DNA of 64,000 bases, taken from assembly GCA_020444515.1 (NCBI GenBank), contig JAHLKX010000002.1, forward strand, positions 608,817-672,816. The letters are read 5' to 3'. The DNA is from Bacteroidota bacterium. Its GTDB lineage: Bacteria; Bacteroidota; Bacteroidia; Bacteroidales; JAADJA01. This document shows positions 27,788-38,523 of the stretch, piece after piece (position 1 is the stretch's first letter; every line of letters starts with the position of its first letter). Below the pieces are notes generated by a model. That model saw only the letters and a program-made list of their open reading frames with translations, made no database searches and had not been told where the DNA came from. Made by a program: the position numbers and the translations under genes.

Positions 27788-27815
27788 GTTTGAAGTTTGA
27801 AGTTCGAAGTTTGGA
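27788..27815. repeat. Four tandem 7-bp repeats beside the HTCS stop codon
   Basis: GTTTGAA, GTTTGAA, GTTCGAA and GTTTGGA run head to tail from 27788 to 27815, immediately beyond the TAA of the gene at 27817. Outside the coding region, so slippage would not alter a protein. Confidence 0.7.
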
Positions 27816-27816
27816 A

Positions 27817-30747
27817 TTAGGATTGTTCGATGTATTCTTTGGGGGTCATGTTAAACTGCTTTAGGAAACATTTTGAGAAATAGGAAAGGTTATTGAAGCC
27901 AACAGCATAAACTGTTTCGGCAATGGTGCCATAATGCTGTTCCAGCAGTTGTGCTGCCCTTTTCAATCGGATGCTTCGAATGAATTCCGTTGCCGACATT
28001 CCCGTAAGGGCTTTTAATTTACGGTGTAATTGTGATCGGCTTAAATGAATTTCCTCAATCAGGTTATCGACATTTAGGTCGGGATTGGAAAGGTTTCCCT
28101 CAATTTTTAAAATCAGTTTTTCGATGAACTTTTCGTCAACCGAGGTAATGGCAATGTTATTTGCCTCCAACCTGACCGACTTACTAAAGCGTTCGATTAA
28201 TTTTTTTCTTTGGTCTATTAAATTTTGTACACGTGTTTGTAATTCCTGCCTGTTAAAAGGCTTAGCAATATAATCGTCAGCACCGATTGCGAGACCCCTG
28301 ATCCTGTCTTCAACCGAAGCCAAAGCAGTAAGCAGGATAACCGGAATATGGCTGGTTCGTTCGTCATTTTTAAGTTTGTTGGTCAGCTCAATCCCATCCA
28401 TTTTTGGCATCATCAGGTCGGAAATGATGATATCCGGTATGATGTCAATTGCCTTGTCGAGTCCGGCTTCTCCATCCGCGGCCTCTGCAATATCATATTG
28501 ATCTCCAAAACAGTCTCGAATATAAAGCCGCATATCCGGATTATCCTCAACTAAAAGCACCTTTAAATGATCTTCATTTAAGGATTCGTTAAGCGGCTCT
28601 TTATCTATTTCAATTTTATCTAAAAATTCCTGTTTGTCTGCATTTGAAACTTGTGTTGGTAAATCTGAACCACTTAAATTGAAATCAGAAATTTCATTTA
28701 ATTCATAAGCCTCTTCATCAATTGGCAAGTATACCCTGAAAGTGCTTCCTTTACTTGGTTCACTCTCGACAATTAATTTTCCATGATGAAGTTCAACCAA
28801 TTCTTTTGACAGGGACAATCCAAGCCCAGTACCCTCAAAATTCCTGTTTAATCTTGAGTCAATTTGATAGAACCGATCGAAAATAAATGGCAGGTGTTCT
28901 TTTGCAATTCCCTGGCCTGTATCACTGACGCCAATGCATATAAGCCGTCCCTTGATTGTCTTCAATAGCGGAGGAACATTTTTACGATCAGCAATTGTTG
29001 ATAATTCAAAGATCACCCTTCCTTTTTCAGGAGTGAATTTAATTGCATTGGCGAGGAGGTTATAGACTATCTTTTCAAGTTTGTCCTGGTCGAACCAGGC
29101 TTCAATTGGCTCCTCAGGAAATCGCGTCTGGAAATCAATATTTTGTTTTTCAGCCAGTGATTGAAATGACATGACCATGCCTTTTAGAACAGTGTCGATA
29201 TTCCCCTGGCCAACCTCTAATCTGAGCTTTCCGGCCTCAAGCTTTGATAAATCAAGTAACTGGTTATCCAGCATCAGCAACCTGCTGGCATTGCGATGCA
29301 TGATTTTGATCATTTCCTTATCTTCTTGCCTGGGATTCTTGAGGAGTTTTTCGAGTGGACCCAGGAGCAATGTGAGTGGTGTCCTGAATTCGTGCGAGAT
29401 ATGGGCAAAAAAACGGGATTTGGTCAGGTTTAATTCTTTTAATTGTTGATTTAATTTTTGCTTATTTCTAAAATTCCAATAAAGAAAAGCAAGAATGACC
29501 AGGACAAGTGCTGTAAACCCGATCATGAGATTTCGCTGGGAGCGCTGTTGTTTAATCCGAAGCTCTTTTTTCTCACTCTCTAAATTTAACAATGCGATCT
29601 CTTTTTCCTTATTGGCCACTTCAAATTTCGACTCCATTTCAGTGATTTGCCGCACGACTTCAAGATTCTGTATGCTATCATTGTACAATTTATAGAGTTT
29701 TTGAAAATAGAATGCTTTGTCAAATCGGTTCGTTTTAGCATAAGCTTCTGAAAGGATTCGGTAGGCTTCGGTTTGTGTCTCTTTTAAATTTATTGCTTCA
29801 GTGATCGCAATGCCTTTCTTTGCAAATTCGATTGCACGCTGAGGAAGTTCCGATTCAAGATGGTCATTGGCCAGGTTAATATAGCACATGGCAATCCCTG
29901 ATTTATCATCTATTTCAAGATATTGTTTGAGTGTACGGCTATGATAATCCATCGCTTTTGTATAATCTTTTTTCTCTAAACTGATTAATCCAAGATTATT
30001 GTAGGTAGAGGCTATACCAATGGCATCCCTAATTTCAAATTTTAAATCAAGGGCTTTTCCGTAATTTTCGGTTGCCTTATCATAGTCTTTTAATTTTAGA
30101 TAAACATTTCCTATATTGTTATAATTAACTGACATCCCAAGTATAAACCCAAGCGCTTTATTTAAAGCGAGAGATTTACCATGGTATTCCAGTGCTTTTT
30201 CGAATTGCTTTTGCGAATTATAAATACCCCCCAGCATATTGTAGATACGGGAAAGCTTTTCATCATTATTATGGTTAGTCGCCAGATTTCTGGCTGTATC
30301 CAAATAGCCAAGTGCCTCTTCATACCTATTTTGTCTGTTGAAAATGTCACCTAAATCCGTATAACATCCAATAATGCCATTGGTATCATGTATTTTCTGA
30401 AAATTGGAAAGTGCACCTTGAAATGCTTCAGAAGCCTCCAGATAATTACCTTGGATTTTTTCAATAATTCCAATTTGATGCCTTGATGAAGCTATACCAA
30501 AAGTATAATCAAGCGTTGTAGAAAGCTGAAACGCTTGATTGGCATATGAAAGCGCTTTTTCCGGATCCGAGCGACGGTATTCCCAATAAAGATTTAACAA
30601 GAGATTGACTTTTGAAGAATCATCAGGTGATGCATCAATCAGTTGAGAAAGAGAGTCAATTTTGAAGGTATCCTGAGATGTACTTACTAAAGGGAAAACA
30701 ACAACTACAATTAAAAGAGAAATTGTATTTCGAATTAACCCTTTCAT
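27817..30747 (-). CDS. TPR-type hybrid two-component regulator (TPR sensor, kinase, receiver, AraC)
   Basis: 976 residues. Signal peptide (1-24), six to eight TPR units (about 60-330, for example 'YNNIGNVYLKLKDYDKATEN' and 'YNNLGLISLEKKDYTKAMDY'), a coiled coil (about 365-400) and one membrane helix (about 404-424). Then HisKA with H452 in 'HISHEFRTP', HATPase with 'YNLLANAIKFT' and 'DTGQGIAKEH', a receiver with D777 in 'IISDLMMPK' and Lys in 'IAKPFNRQEL', and a C-terminal AraC domain ('VYAVGFNNLSYFSKCFLKQF'). It differs from the 8338 regulator in using periplasmic TPRs, which usually bind protein or peptide partners, instead of reg_prop propellers. It is followed on the same strand by a 21-bp direct repeat and the six-gene fibre operon, its likely target. 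Key phosphorylation residues are intact. Confidence 0.95.
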   Translation of the reverse strand: MKGLIRNTISLLIVVVVFPLVSTSQDTFKIDSLSQLIDASPDDSSKVNLLLNLYWEYRRSDPEKALSYANQAFQLSTTLDYTFGIASSRHQIGIIEKIQGNYLEASEAFQGALSNFQKIHDTNGIIGCYTDLGDIFNRQNRYEEALGYLDTARNLATNHNNDEKLSRIYNMLGGIYNSQKQFEKALEYHGKSLALNKALGFILGMSVNYNNIGNVYLKLKDYDKATENYGKALDLKFEIRDAIGIASTYNNLGLISLEKKDYTKAMDYHSRTLKQYLEIDDKSGIAMCYINLANDHLESELPQRAIEFAKKGIAITEAINLKETQTEAYRILSEAYAKTNRFDKAFYFQKLYKLYNDSIQNLEVVRQITEMESKFEVANKEKEIALLNLESEKKELRIKQQRSQRNLMIGFTALVLVILAFLYWNFRNKQKLNQQLKELNLTKSRFFAHISHEFRTPLTLLLGPLEKLLKNPRQEDKEMIKIMHRNASRLLMLDNQLLDLSKLEAGKLRLEVGQGNIDTVLKGMVMSFQSLAEKQNIDFQTRFPEEPIEAWFDQDKLEKIVYNLLANAIKFTPEKGRVIFELSTIADRKNVPPLLKTIKGRLICIGVSDTGQGIAKEHLPFIFDRFYQIDSRLNRNFEGTGLGLSLSKELVELHHGKLIVESEPSKGSTFRVYLPIDEEAYELNEISDFNLSGSDLPTQVSNADKQEFLDKIEIDKEPLNESLNEDHLKVLLVEDNPDMRLYIRDCFGDQYDIAEAADGEAGLDKAIDIIPDIIISDLMMPKMDGIELTNKLKNDERTSHIPVILLTALASVEDRIRGLAIGADDYIAKPFNRQELQTRVQNLIDQRKKLIERFSKSVRLEANNIAITSVDEKFIEKLILKIEGNLSNPDLNVDNLIEEIHLSRSQLHRKLKALTGMSATEFIRSIRLKRAAQLLEQHYGTIAETVYAVGFNNLSYFSKCFLKQFNMTPKEYIEQS

Positions 30748-30802
30748 TTTTTAATGGGAAATTTGTCTGACTAAGGTATTGAAATTTTCTGAATAGATCC
30801 AA

Positions 30803-30835
30803 CAAAATAAAAATACACTTCAAAGTGGAAAGTGT
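30803..30835 (-). terminator. Probable terminator after the giant mosaic gene
   Basis: ACACTT (30815-30820) pairs with AAGTGT (30830-30835). On the minus strand the stem is followed by ATTTTTATTTT. It lies about 85 bp after the stop at 30919 and also within the leader of the HTCS gene at 30747. Short stem, so moderate confidence. Confidence 0.5.
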
Positions 30836-30918
30836 GCTTTTAATTGAGAACCTTTTCGCTGTTATAATTTGTGATCAGCAGCTCATATTACGCGCATAGA
30901 TTATTTCAATCCAATGTA

Positions 30919-33900
30919 TCAATCTTTTAAACATCGCACACTGTGTCCGATTGAACCATTGGAGACTCCTCCACCAATCACCCCGTCAGGAGCATTGATT
31001 GTAATCCTGGATCCCCATCCGGCCACATTATTGCTGGTATAGAATGAGGTTGTAGCATCCATCCCTGTAAAGACACCATTGTTTCGGGATCCAGCCAACA
31101 GTGCTGAAAACCCGCTGGTATTTGTTCCTTCTCCAACGCCGGTTCCCTCACCGATGGCCTTGAGGGCGTTGCCATCGTTCGATACAAAATCAGTAAGAAT
31201 TCCGAATTCATCCATGGTTGGCACATGCCATCCATCGAGACAAATTCCCTGAACTCCTATGACCGTCGTGTAACTGACTACTTCGCTCCAGAGGTAAAGC
31301 CCACCATAGATGTTACAGTTGGATTCGAGATCGTCATAACAATACTTTTCAATGGTCAGGTTATCATCCATAGGATTGACTCCATATATAAAGTCACCTA
31401 TATTCAAGTTCTCCGCCATCCAGCATTGATCGCCGATCTGAACCGTATTGTATGACTGACCGTCGCGGCTATCCAAAATAGGGTCACCGCAACTCCAGGC
31501 AGCGGGGTCAACAGGCAATATTTCGGTTTCGCCACGGTTGGGATACCACAAATCATTTTTATCCTGGTTATTTACCTGTGTATCCATATTAACGTCTGCC
31601 TGATAGTAACCTGCAGCACCAGCTTGGGGTATCCAGGAATCGTTTCCATCATTTTCATCGATCACACCATCGGCATTGGCGTCCCCGCCGATCATTCCCC
31701 ACACGCCGGAGAGATCAGCCTGGTTATCACCAAAAGCCTGCCCGGCAGAAGTTGTAAAATCGTAAGTATAAAATCCTCCTGATTCGGTAAGTGGATAATT
31801 CGACATCACCGGCAAATGATTCCTGTGCCAGATTACTACAAACAATTGGTTTGCAATTTGAAAATCTACTGTGGGTAAGGAACTTCCATCGAGATTCACT
31901 ATACTTCCATCTTTCAAAAGGAAATATGCACCACCCGCAACAGCAGTAGCTTCCGTTGCAGCATTTGCATCAGTCGCATCCCTGAATTCCACGCCGATCC
32001 AATCTACAACATCAGTATTGGGAATTGCCTCCACTTCTTCAGTCCCATCATATCCAATAACCGTTAAAGTTTGCTGAAGCGGAATAATGGGATTCAGGTC
32101 TGTATTCATGTCGGTTCCGTTGAAAGGTCCTTCAAGGAAGACTTTCAAATCTACCTGCGCCGGTTGCGGATGATCAATGTTGACATGATAATCCAGGTAA
32201 TTATTGTTATCCCAGGTGTTGTTCTCAAAATAGATGACAAATGCAACCCGGTCGACCCATTGTGCCGGATCATTAAACGGCCCGATCTGAATTGTATAAG
32301 TATTGTTTTCATCCGGCCCGCTGAAAGGCGATTGTATGGCAGGGCCTTCACCTCCGGCCAGTACACTTCCTGTTGGCCAGTATACTTCGTTGGGTGTTTG
32401 CCACAAGAAGTTAACATCGTTCACGCCCCAGTGCAGCCAGGGGGTTGCAGCCGGATTGGTAACCGTTATGGTAATGATCTGATCTTCCTGCGCAATGGCC
32501 GGATCCCAGCTGATTGAATAATCAATGCCGCCAGTGCCCCAGTACCTGAACATTCCGCCTTCAGGATAGTCGGTACTGGCAGTTCCAATGAAAGCAGTCA
32601 CAGCATCCACCCAATCCATGGCACCCATGTGCACCCCGTGTGTCGTCGGGAAATATTCCCAGGTGAGACCGCCATCGGTGCTGTATGAAAGTCCTGCATC
32701 GGAGCCTGTATCTCCGGAGCAAACCCAGGTATCGGGTGATTCGGGTACGTATTTAATTTTATTCGCATGAACATCGCCGGTATAAGTTATTTGCGACCAG
32801 TTTTGGCCACCGTCGCTGGTTTCGAACAAGCTATTATCATTCTGACGGATGAGTAAGCCATCTGTTTGATTTTTGAAATCAACAATACCATACGTACTGA
32901 TGGGGGTCTGGTAAACCGTCCAATTTAATCCCTGGTCGGCTGATTTGTAAATCCGGCCTTTGGTGGTGGTGAACCAGATGGTATTGTCCACCACGGAATA
33001 ATCATCGGTGATTCCATACTCATCCGCCAACGGATCAGGAAGATTGGTTTGTGATACCCTGTTCCAGTTGCTTCCACCATCGGTTGTGGTGTAAATCTCA
33101 AAATATCCGCCGGAAGGATCGCCCATACAAACACCGGTACTGGCATCCCAGAAATACACGCTGTTGGGGAATCCACCCGATGCGGGATCAAAGATGGCCG
33201 TCGACTGCCATGTCCATGTTGCACCGCCATCGCCGGTATGGAAGATCCCCTGGTTAAATTCTCCATACACTTTGTAGGCCACGACCCAGGCATTGTTTTC
33301 ATCCAGGGCGAAAATGCTGGTGTTTACCAAACCATCGTGATCGGGAATAGGAATAACCTCCCAATTCTGACCGGCGTCTGTCGTACGGATGATCTCATTC
33401 ACAATAAATTGATTTTTACCGTCCTTAGCTGTTGCCCAGGCAATGTTTCCATCCACTGCCGAAACCGAATTGATCATGGAGTACCGTTTGGTCAGCCCTG
33501 CATTTTGCAGTTCAAAATCCTGAAGGTTTTTAAAGACCAGGTCGGCATAATCACGACCATAAACACTGTACGGATATGTGGCATCATCAGTGCGATGTGT
33601 ACAAATGCCGGTAAAATCAACGGTTGTTTCAGGTGCTCGTTGATAAAGCAGTGGAGAATTATTATTGATGCTAAAATGTGTTGTTCCTGATGGGTCAATG
33701 AGGTCGTAATCGGTTGAGCCAAAGAAGCTATTTCCACCATATGGGAAGTACACATCATTGATCCTTACCACTTCGCTTTCATATTCTTCACCCAGTTGGG
33801 AAACCGTTATTACCTGTGGCTCAGGCATAGCATTATTCCGTGTCAGGTATTTGTGATAGGTAAAATTCTGTAATTCAAATAAACCATTGTAATCTGTAAT

Positions 33901-36900
33901 TTCACCAACCAACAATACAGAATCTCCCATCCTGAAGTAATTGAGATCGGGACTATACAAACCGGCTCCGGCCGTTGGATCCTGGATAAAATGTAAGTTC
34001 CCTGATTCGGTTCCGCTGGTAATGATCCCGGTGATGCAAACCGTTGTTCCCAGTGGTTCCAGTCTTGCTTCGGCGATGGTTATGGGAACCGGTTCGTAAA
34101 CGTTGATGTAATCGGTTTTTATCTCTGTTTTGGTGGTACTTTCATTCGAAACGGTAAGCTTGACTGTATAAATTCCTGGATACTGGAAGGTCCATTCCGG
34201 GTTTTGTTCAGTGGCATCTATATTGCCGTCGTTGTCGAAATCCCATTCCCATGAAACCGGGTTAAGCAGGCTCATGTCGGTGAATTGAACCGTGAGCGGA
34301 TCCCATCCGGAAGTGATGTCCGCTTCAAAATCAACAACAAGGGGAACATTTGAAGGATCGTACCAGGGATTGAAAAATACTACACCCATAGCACCATCTT
34401 CATCGTCATCGTAGATATGGGCATCGATTTCCGATTCGGTGTAATAACCCCAGTCGTTGTAATAAGCATTGATGGAAAGTGAAGTATTATTATAGAGCTG
34501 TATATTTCCTCCGTCGTTGTTTATGAATGTGTTCAGGCCGGCTTCGTACAGGTCATTCTGGCCCATATTTACTTCCGCACCGCTGTTGATATACAATCCA
34601 TAATTTAAATTATTCTCAAATGTACAACTCCTTAAATTTGAATTGGTGCCGTTTAAGTACAATCCATGACCGTTGTTGTTGTCAAACAGACAATTATCCA
34701 AATCCAATGCATCGGAGATATAGGCATAGATACCGTGGTTGCCGTTGTTGCTGAAAATTGAGCTGTCGATTGTCAGCAGGGCATTCATATACATATACAA
34801 ACCGTAGCTGTCATTGTTAAGAAACTGGCAGTTTGAAATTGTGATTGTATCATTGTTTGCATAAAATCCCCGTGAATCACTGTATTGCACAAGGCTGTTG
34901 TTGAAATATCCTTCTTCTGAACCATAATAAATCACAGCTCCTTCGGGATCGTCACCTGCATATAAAATTTGGCAATAATCCAAATGTCCGATTCCCTGAC
35001 TTGATCCCTGACCGTTCATTTCCACGGAATTCCAGTCTCCTTTTGCAGGTAAAGTGGCATCTTCATCTCCATTCAGATCACCCCCATTTACATCATCCTT
35101 CAATGATGTGAAAATGATATTTTGTGAGGCTGTTCCGGTTGCATTGAGGGTCCCCTGAATATATAAACCACCACCATCCGATTTAACAATTTCTCCCGCA
35201 GGAATGGTCATGGTATAACCTTCACTCAGAACAACGGTTCCTTTCAAAACAAACGGGAAGCCGCAAACGCTTTCAGCCATTTGAAAGTTTTCATGGATCG
35301 TTCCGCCAATTCCAAAGGCATTGATGGTATTACCGTTGCCGGTATTGCCTGTCGGTTGTGTAATGGAATTCTGATTAATAAACAGGGCTGCATATCCATT
35401 GTTGTTGTTAAACTGGCAGTTGTCGATCTGCAATTCACCGGAATAATTAGCATAGATGCCATGATTCCCATTATTGTTAAAAGTAGAATTGCTTAAATCC
35501 AGTACGGCATCAGCATAGGTATAAACGCCATAGGTGTCGTTATCCAGGAATTGGTTGTTGGTAACATTGAGTGTATCGTACTGTGCAAAGAAACCCTTGG
35601 AATCACTGTATTGTATTGTGCCGTTTTTAAAATAGCCTTCATCGGAACGCGAAAAAACCACAGCTCCTTCAGGATTCCCGCCAGCGTATAGTACTTTACA
35701 ATAATCCATATTGCCTATTCCCTGTTTTGTTCCGTTACCTTCCATGTTGATAGAATGCCAGTCCCCTTTGGCAGGAGTTGTGGCGTTGCCATCCCCGTTG
35801 AGGTCACCCCCATAAGTGTCATCTTTCAGGGATGTGAACACAATGTTCTGCGAACTCGTTCCAATGGCATTGAGTGTGCCGTTGATTTCTAGTCCTCCGC
35901 TGGTAGCTTTGATTACTTCTCCGGCAGGGATTGTCATGGTGTAGTTTTCATTCAATGTAACTCCACCCACAAGCACAAAAGGAAACCCGCAGACGCTTTC
36001 TGAAAGGGTATAGTTCTGATCGATGGAGCCACCAATACCAAAGGCATTGATGGTATTGCCACTACCGCTGTTGTTGGTGAATTGCTGGAGATTGTCGATG
36101 TTGTTAAGGAATGCTGCGTATCCGCCATTGTTATTGAACTGGCAGTTGTCGATCTGCAATTCACCGGAATAATTAGCATAGATGCCATGATTCCCATTAT
36201 TGTTAAAAGTAGAATTGCTTAAATCCAGTACGGCATCAGCATAGGTATAAACGCCATAGGTGTCGTTATCCAGGAATTGGTTGTTGGTAACATTGAGTGT
36301 ATCGTACTGTGCAAAGAAACCCCTGGAATCACTGTATTGTATTGTACCGTTTTTAAAATAGCCTTCATCGGATCGGTTGAAATAAACAGCCCCATATGTT
36401 GACGCCCCGGCATATAGTACTTTACAATAATCCATATTTCCTATCCCTTGCTTTGTTCCGTTCCCATCCATGCTGATCGAACTCCAGTCGCCTTTGGCAG
36501 GAGTTGTGGCGTTGCCATCCCCGTTGAGGTCACCACCGTATGTATCATCTAACAGGGATGTGAACACAATGTTCTGCGAATTCGTTCCAATGGCATTGAG
36601 TATTCCGTTGATTATCAGTGCCCCGCTGCCGATTGCTTTGATCACCTCTCCGGCGGGGATCGTCATGGTATAGTTTTCGTTCAATGTAACACCGCCCACA
36701 AGCACAAAAGGAAATCCGCAAACGCTTTCTGAAAGGGAATAGTTCTGATCAATGGTGCCACCTATACCAAAGGCATTGATGGTATTGCCACTGCCGCTGT
36801 TGCTGTTGAATTGCGGAAGATTGTCGATGTTGTTAATGAATGCTGCATACCCACCATTGTTGTTGAACTGGCAGTTGTCGATCTTCAATTCACCGGAATA

Positions 36901-38205
36901 ATTAGCATAGATGCCATGATTCCCATTATTGTTAAAAGTAGAATTGCTTAAATCCAGTACGGCATCAGCATAGGTATAAACGCCATAGGTGTCGTTATCC
37001 AGGAATTGGTTATTGGTAACTTCCAGTGTGTCGTATTCAGCATAAAATCCCCTGGAATCGCTGTATTGTATGGTGCCGTTTTTAAAATAGCCTTCATCAG
37101 ACCGGCTGAAATATACAGCCCCATATGTTGACGACCCGGCGTATAAAACTTTACAATAATCCATATTGCCGATACCCTGTTTAGTGCTGTTACCATTCAT
37201 TCTAATAGAACTCCAATCCCCTTTGGCAGGTACTGTAGCGCTGCCATCCCCGTTGAGGTCACCCCCATAAGTATCATCTTTCAGCGAGGTGAACACAATG
37301 TTTTGCGAACTCGTTCCAATGGCATTGAGTGTGCCGTTGATTTCCAGTCCTCCGCCGATAGCTTTGATCACTTCTCCGGCCGGAACAGTCATGGTGTAAT
37401 TTTCGTTGAGGGTAACAGGGCCTAACAGTACAAATGGAAAACCACATGCACTTTCTGCCAGGGTATAATTCTGGTCAATGGTTCCGCTGATACCGAAAGC
37501 GTTGATTGTATTACCACTGCCTGTATTGTTGGCAAAAATATTGAGGGTTGGCGCTAATCTGATGTAGGCTGCATAACCTCCATTGCTACTGAATTCGCAG
37601 TTGTCAATGTCGGGAGATGACATGTAACAGTTGATCCCGTCCGTTGCATTATTTGAAATAGTACAGTTATCCACATCAATGTTGCTGGCATTGTCACCAA
37701 TCCCATAGCTATCGCTCAGGCGGATAATACAATTTTGAAGGGATGCAGTTCCGGCATAGTAGAAATAGATATTTCCGGGAGAATTACCCCCATACCTGAA
37801 AACAACATGGTTAAAAAGCCCAATGCCATCTGCAGAACTGAATCCGTTGACATAAATTCTTCCCCAGTCGCCCGGGTTGGGATTGCCGTCTGAACCGGAA
37901 ATAACCTCACCTACAGAATCATCATCCATAGAAGTAAAGATGATATTGGAAGTCGTGTTTCCGTTGCAAATGATTGTTCCATTAACCTCGATAGAAGCTG
38001 ATGGCCCAAACTTTACGCGGGTTCCGGCCTGAATTTCAAACGTTGTCCCGGCATCCACTGTAAGTACACCTGTAACATAATAGGTATCGGTGTTGTGCCA
38101 ATATTCACCTGAAACATTACCTGTTTTTGTAACATAGGCATTGGCCCGAAGGCTAAAAATGAAAAGAGTAATAAAAATTGCAATACACTGTAATAATGAT
38201 TTCAT
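30919..38205 (-). CDS. Giant mosaic surface protein: beta-helix repeats, PKD, OB-like, BNR propeller, dockerin-like module, FISUMP
   Basis: 2428 residues from ATG 38205, where a signal peptide begins ([20 protein letters not shown]); the frame is open 71 codons further upstream but without a sensible leader. Residues of about 35-1270 are right-handed beta-helix sequence containing a unit of about 242 residues present four times. Then a PKD domain (about 1290-1365), an OB-fold-like domain ('[20 protein letters not shown]', about 1368-1535), a Ycf48/BNR propeller (about 1568-1885, '[12 protein letters not shown]', '[11 protein letters not shown]'), a beta-sandwich like a carbohydrate-binding module (about 1888-2015), the shared module with dockerin-like loops ('[15 protein letters not shown]', '[15 protein letters not shown]', about 2018-2238), and a C-terminal FISUMP domain ('[10 protein letters not shown]', '[10 protein letters not shown]', 'SVRCLKD'). 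A single-gene surface adhesin by architecture; substrate unknown. Preceded by the TPR-AraC regulator at 38524. Confidence 0.9.
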   Translation of the reverse strand: MKSLLQCIAIFITLFIFSLRANAYVTKTGNVSGEYWHNTDTYYVTGVLTVDAGTTFEIQAGTRVKFGPSASIEVNGTIICNGNTTSNIIFTSMDDDSVGEVISGSDGNPNPGDWGRIYVNGFSSADGIGLFNHVVFRYGGNSPGNIYFYYAGTASLQNCIIRLSDSYGIGDNASNIDVDNCTISNNATDGINCYMSSPDIDNCEFSSNGGYAAYIRLAPTLNIFANNTGSGNTINAFGISGTIDQNYTLAESACGFPFVLLGPVTLNENYTMTVPAGEVIKAIGGGLEINGTLNAIGTSSQNIVFTSLKDDTYGGDLNGDGSATVPAKGDWSSIRMNGNSTKQGIGNMDYCKVLYAGSSTYGAVYFSRSDEGYFKNGTIQYSDSRGFYAEYDTLEVTNNQFLDNDTYGVYTYADAVLDLSNSTFNNNGNHGIYANYSGELKIDNCQFNNNGGYAAFINNIDNLPQFNSNSGSGNTINAFGIGGTIDQNYSLSESVCGFPFVLVGGVTLNENYTMTIPAGEVIKAIGSGALIINGILNAIGTNSQNIVFTSLLDDTYGGDLNGDGNATTPAKGDWSSISMDGNGTKQGIGNMDYCKVLYAGASTYGAVYFNRSDEGYFKNGTIQYSDSRGFFAQYDTLNVTNNQFLDNDTYGVYTYADAVLDLSNSTFNNNGNHGIYANYSGELQIDNCQFNNNGGYAAFLNNIDNLQQFTNNSGSGNTINAFGIGGSIDQNYTLSESVCGFPFVLVGGVTLNENYTMTIPAGEVIKATSGGLEINGTLNAIGTSSQNIVFTSLKDDTYGGDLNGDGNATTPAKGDWHSINMEGNGTKQGIGNMDYCKVLYAGGNPEGAVVFSRSDEGYFKNGTIQYSDSKGFFAQYDTLNVTNNQFLDNDTYGVYTYADAVLDLSNSTFNNNGNHGIYANYSGELQIDNCQFNNNNGYAALFINQNSITQPTGNTGNGNTINAFGIGGTIHENFQMAESVCGFPFVLKGTVVLSEGYTMTIPAGEIVKSDGGGLYIQGTLNATGTASQNIIFTSLKDDVNGGDLNGDEDATLPAKGDWNSVEMNGQGSSQGIGHLDYCQILYAGDDPEGAVIYYGSEEGYFNNSLVQYSDSRGFYANNDTITISNCQFLNNDSYGLYMYMNALLTIDSSIFSNNGNHGIYAYISDALDLDNCLFDNNNGHGLYLNGTNSNLRSCTFENNLNYGLYINSGAEVNMGQNDLYEAGLNTFINNDGGNIQLYNNTSLSINAYYNDWGYYTESEIDAHIYDDDEDGAMGVVFFNPWYDPSNVPLVVDFEADITSGWDPLTVQFTDMSLLNPVSWEWDFDNDGNIDATEQNPEWTFQYPGIYTVKLTVSNESTTKTEIKTDYINVYEPVPITIAEARLEPLGTTVCITGIITSGTESGNLHFIQDPTAGAGLYSPDLNYFRMGDSVLLVGEITDYNGLFELQNFTYHKYLTRNNAMPEPQVITVSQLGEEYESEVVRINDVYFPYGGNSFFGSTDYDLIDPSGTTHFSINNNSPLLYQRAPETTVDFTGICTHRTDDATYPYSVYGRDYADLVFKNLQDFELQNAGLTKRYSMINSVSAVDGNIAWATAKDGKNQFIVNEIIRTTDAGQNWEVIPIPDHDGLVNTSIFALDENNAWVVAYKVYGEFNQGIFHTGDGGATWTWQSTAIFDPASGGFPNSVYFWDASTGVCMGDPSGGYFEIYTTTDGGSNWNRVSQTNLPDPLADEYGITDDYSVVDNTIWFTTTKGRIYKSADQGLNWTVYQTPISTYGIVDFKNQTDGLLIRQNDNSLFETSDGGQNWSQITYTGDVHANKIKYVPESPDTWVCSGDTGSDAGLSYSTDGGLTWEYFPTTHGVHMGAMDWVDAVTAFIGTASTDYPEGGMFRYWGTGGIDYSISWDPAIAQEDQIITITVTNPAATPWLHWGVNDVNFLWQTPNEVYWPTGSVLAGGEGPAIQSPFSGPDENNTYTIQIGPFNDPAQWVDRVAFVIYFENNTWDNNNYLDYHVNIDHPQPAQVDLKVFLEGPFNGTDMNTDLNPIIPLQQTLTVIGYDGTEEVEAIPNTDVVDWIGVEFRDATDANAATEATAVAGGAYFLLKDGSIVNLDGSSLPTVDFQIANQLFVVIWHRNHLPVMSNYPLTESGGFYTYDFTTSAGQAFGDNQADLSGVWGMIGGDANADGVIDENDGNDSWIPQAGAAGYYQADVNMDTQVNNQDKNDLWYPNRGETEILPVDPAAWSCGDPILDSRDGQSYNTVQIGDQCWMAENLNIGDFIYGVNPMDDNLTIEKYCYDDLESNCNIYGGLYLWSEVVSYTTVIGVQGICLDGWHVPTMDEFGILTDFVSNDGNALKAIGEGTGVGEGTNTSGFSALLAGSRNNGVFTGMDATTSFYTSNNVAGWGSRITINAPDGVIGGGVSNGSIGHSVRCLKD
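34600..37500 (-). repeat. Four tandem coding repeats of about 726-729 bp in the beta-helix region
   Basis: The landmark 'aaaggcattgatggtatt' or its variant recurs near 35315, 36040, 36769 and 37495, giving periods of about 725-729 bp (242-243 codons). Bases 35411-35596 are identical to 36137-36322 over 186 bp, and the third copy near 36863 differs at only a few positions. The unit nearest the C-terminus (below about 35310) is the most diverged. Recent duplication or gene conversion is the simplest explanation. Confidence 0.88.
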
Positions 38206-38462
38206 AACCGCTTGTTTTTGATATATATAAATCTTGTTTTGAAAAAAGGAAACAGAGGCATAAAGCCTTTGGAATAAGCTGCACCATAAACCTCTTGCTT
38301 TGGAACCTCTTGTTTCCTTAATTATATCATTTAAATTCATAGCAGGAAGCAACAGGTTGTTACATCCCGAATGCAATCTTGTTTTTGTAACTGAATTCAT
38401 CGAAAGTTTATGGTGCAATTAAAACGCTGGTAAATCTACAATAGCAGTTGTTATTCCACAAA
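38206..38462. promoter_or_regulatory. Leader region of the giant gene: short direct repeats and a long-range inverted repeat
   Basis: This gap holds no gene. AACCTCTTG occurs at 38289-38297 and 38304-38312 (15-bp period). TGCACCATAAAC (38280-38291) is the exact reverse complement of GTTTATGGTGCA (38406-38417), 114 bp away. Together they could be operator sites for the TPR-AraC regulator encoded just upstream, or a long hairpin in the leader. I could not identify a clear TAnnTTTG box or a 21-bp repeat here. Confidence 0.35.
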
Positions 38463-38493
38463 CAAAAGGTGTCCTGATTCATGAATCAGGACA
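38463..38493 (-). terminator. Terminator after the TPR-AraC gene
   Basis: A perfect 24-bp palindrome, TGTCCTGATTCA (38470-38481) with TGAATCAGGACA (38482-38493). On the minus strand it is followed by CCTTTTGTT. It lies 30 bp past the stop at 38524. The T-run is weak, and a symmetrical operator is the alternative. Confidence 0.65.
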
Positions 38494-38523
38494 TAAAATT
38501 TCAATACCAATTTTATTCTGAAC

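Noticed and set aside
32071..32517. 148-codon plus-strand open frame, and similar ones at 33238-33690 and 39727-40188
   Set aside because: Each lies fully inside a well-supported minus-strand gene and its translation has no coherent features.
34600..37500. CRISPR array or mobile tandem element
   Set aside because: The repeats are about 726 bp, in frame, and encode beta-helix coils; there are no short repeats with unique spacers and no cas genes.
38206..38418. N-terminal extension of the giant protein or a separate small gene
   Set aside because: The 71 codons upstream of 38205 contain no signal peptide or domain, and the hydrophobic leader starts at the ATG at 38205.
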